DNA of 64,000 nt, from the NCBI GenBank assembly GCA_900258555.1, contig LT984854.1, positions 2,301,066 to 2,365,065 of the forward strand. Direction: 5' to 3'. This stretch comes from an uncultured Desulfobacterium sp. GTDB lineage: Bacteria; Desulfobacterota; DSM-4660; Desulfatiglandales; Desulfatiglandaceae. Of the stretch, positions 62,310 through 64,000 are shown one piece after another. The notes under the pieces are model-generated. The model did no database searches and was not told where the DNA came from. It worked only from the letters and a program-made list of their open reading frames with translations. Each line of letters opens with the position of its first letter. Positions within the stretch are counted from its first letter, which is position 1. A program made the position numbers and the translations under genes.

Positions 62310-63935
62310 ATGGCCCATCCCAATGTTAAGGATATGGTTGATGAACTAAGATACGATCTTGCAAGGAAGGACTTGAGAAAGGCATTAATAGTCCTTTCAT
62401 ATATCGAGCATATTGATGGAGAGACCCAAGAGATTCTTCTTTCCGAGTTGAAGCTTGGCGAGCCGGAATTTGTCGTGCCCATGCTGGCCCATCTGATGAC
62501 CCATCAGGAAAAAGTCTGCGAGTCTCAGCCGATCATTAAGGAATTGATGATCTACAAACTCATAGAAGATCCCACATTGTTGACACGGTTTCTCTGTGAC
62601 AAAAAGATAGAGGATAAATCCGTCTTTTTTCAGATTGCAGGTGAAATCAGACCAGAAAAGATGATACCATCCCTTCTGGAAATCCTCAGCACCTCCGAAG
62701 ACACAGGCACTATTAAGCTTGTAATCAGTACATTGGGTCAGATAGCGGACCCTACAGCCACAAACGCCCTTACGGACTATCTCTACTCTGGCAAGAGGGA
62801 GTTGGTTATCACAGCGATCAGGGCGCTTGGGAAGGTGGGGACACCTACCGCCATGAGGAGGCTCTCTGAACGTATGGGGACCGACAATGAGCTGGATCTG
62901 TTGATTCTGCAAGTATTCTCAGAGGTGCAGGACATCATCTCCTTGACCAAACTGATTGAGACCCTAGGATCCCATTACGCCCATATGCGCAATTTCGCAA
63001 GGGCCAGCCTGGTTGAAATAGGAGAGAAGTCCGTGCCGATGCTGATGGAAAACCTTTATCATGACGACCCTGACATGCAGATACTGATATTAAATGCCCT
63101 TGGCCAGATTGGCGACGCAAGCGCAATAGCCCCGATCAGAAAGCTGCTGAGCAGCGGTTCCAAAGACCCCAATGTCCGATTTGCAGCATATGAGGCCTTG
63201 TCTCTGTTACCACTACAAAAAGGGGCGTACGTGCTGGCAGGGGGCCTCACAGACCCTGTGGAGAATGTCCGCGTAGCAGCGGCAAGGGCCATTGACAGAA
63301 ATTACAATGATGTCCTGAGCGCCGGTATCAAAAACATGGTGAGCTACAAAGACGAAGACGCTTTCATGGTTGTGGAGACCATTATTGTTGCCCAGGCGAA
63401 CAAGGCATTCATTGATCTGGCGCCTGAGACATACTTCCAAGACTTGGCGATTAAGTTTTTATCAAAGGCTCATAAGGATGTATGCACCCATTACTACAAC
63501 CTTCTGAAGGCCCACGGAATGATGGAGTTTGCAGAAAAGGTCCAGCCAAAAGCAGAAAGGAAAGTTAAAAAACGCAAGGCTTGTGTTGTAGATGATTCAA
63601 GGATGATACTCAATATTTACAAGAGCACCCTTCACAAGCTCGGATTTGAACCTATCCTTTTTGAATTTCCTAAAAGCGCAATCGAGTGGCTTGAAAATGA
63701 AAAACCGGACCTTCTGTTTACAGATCTGAACATGCCCGAGATCACGGGCATACAGCTTACGGAAAAGACCCGCTCCAAGTATTCCACCCGGGATCTGCCA
63801 ATCATTATGGTCACCACCCAGAACGATGCGCAGGATAATGAGGCGGCCTACAAGGCTGGTGTAGACAAGATAATATACAAGCCATTTGACGCCGAGACAC
63901 TAAAAGGGGCAATCTCGGAGTTTATTAAAGCCTGA
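62310..63935 (+). CDS. HEAT-repeat protein with C-terminal receiver domain
   Basis: 541 residues with an AAAGGAAC site. Residues 1-410 are a helical solenoid of HEAT/PBS-lyase-type repeats (VISTLGQIADPTATNALTDY; TAIRALGKVGTPTAMRRL; ILNALGQIGDASAIAPIRKL; VRVAAARAIDRNY). Residues 422-541 are a complete CheY-like receiver: ACVVDDSRMILNIYKSTL, phospho-acceptor Asp in LLFTDLNMPEITG, IIMVTTQND and Lys of IIYKPFD. A phosphorylation-controlled protein-interaction platform is inferred. No kinase is adjacent. The last 65 bases of the window hold no feature. Confidence 0.88.
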   Translation: MAHPNVKDMVDELRYDLARKDLRKALIVLSYIEHIDGETQEILLSELKLGEPEFVVPMLAHLMTHQEKVCESQPIIKELMIYKLIEDPTLLTRFLCDKKIEDKSVFFQIAGEIRPEKMIPSLLEILSTSEDTGTIKLVISTLGQIADPTATNALTDYLYSGKRELVITAIRALGKVGTPTAMRRLSERMGTDNELDLLILQVFSEVQDIISLTKLIETLGSHYAHMRNFARASLVEIGEKSVPMLMENLYHDDPDMQILILNALGQIGDASAIAPIRKLLSSGSKDPNVRFAAYEALSLLPLQKGAYVLAGGLTDPVENVRVAAARAIDRNYNDVLSAGIKNMVSYKDEDAFMVVETIIVAQANKAFIDLAPETYFQDLAIKFLSKAHKDVCTHYYNLLKAHGMMEFAEKVQPKAERKVKKRKACVVDDSRMILNIYKSTLHKLGFEPILFEFPKSAIEWLENEKPDLLFTDLNMPEITGIQLTEKTRSKYSTRDLPIIMVTTQNDAQDNEAAYKAGVDKIIYKPFDAETLKGAISEFIKA

Positions 63936-64000
63936 AGAAAATTATTTTGGATCGAGCCCTTAACACCAATCGTCTATTTTTCCACCAAGACGATTACGGT

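Overview
The window reads as chromosomal DNA of a Gram-negative anaerobe, most likely a member of the Desulfobacterota (former Deltaproteobacteria). This is an inference from family content. The genes pointing that way are a FapA/DUF342 protein, a DUF116 protein, a stand-alone AICAR transformylase, FolE2, formate-tetrahydrofolate ligase, a PEP-CTERM protein, an LpxL-type acyltransferase and many PAS/PilZ/receiver proteins. There is no rRNA, CRISPR array, prophage or intact transposase. Three tRNA genes (Glu-TTC, Ser-GCT, Ser-TGA) were found.

Layout. 1-8.4 kb: a transglutaminase C-terminal remnant, a PHP protein, a lipoprotein, a roadblock-like protein, RdgB, a Tat-exported polysaccharide deacetylase, a PilZ protein, a PEP-CTERM protein, a broken PAS histidine kinase beside its intact NarL-type regulator, and a lone receiver. 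8.4-17 kb: a tightly spaced block of glycogen synthase, receiver-PAS-kinase, a 1394-residue dikinase-like phosphotransferase and an enlarged GAPDH. 17-22 kb: a protein with five FliM-like CheY-binding peptides, an ABC-F ATPase, and two cyclic-nucleotide-binding proteins, one fused to PilZ. 22-27.3 kb (minus): acyltransferase, glycosyltransferase 2, a FakA-FakB fusion, thioesterase, DUF3795 and radical SAM genes.

27.7-33 kb: FapA, tRNAs, an SMR transporter, small hypotheticals and a 700-base intergenic tract with a probable structured small RNA. 33-40.5 kb: cold-shock protein, Rpe, RsmB, DUF116, Fmt, Def (minus), then HD nucleotidase, TonB-like, EI24 and ProC. 40.7-48.6 kb: Fhs, ThiC, an NlpC/P60 enzyme with a barrel-like C-terminus, and a 1004-residue class A PBP. 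48.9-59.4 kb: the conserved rpmH-rnpA-yidD-yidC-jag-mnmE block (minus) diverging from mreBCD-mrdA-rodA (plus). 59.6-63.9 kb: FolE2, AICAR transformylase, a 281-bp MITE-like element and a HEAT-repeat/receiver protein.

The most unusual items are the five-motif FliM-peptide protein (with CheY-like domains elsewhere in the window), the glycogen synthase/kinase/dikinase/GAPDH block, the predicted ~160-nt RNA at 31.5 kb, the MITE-like element and the FakA-FakB fusion beside lipid-modifying genes. Most of the remainder is ordinary housekeeping.
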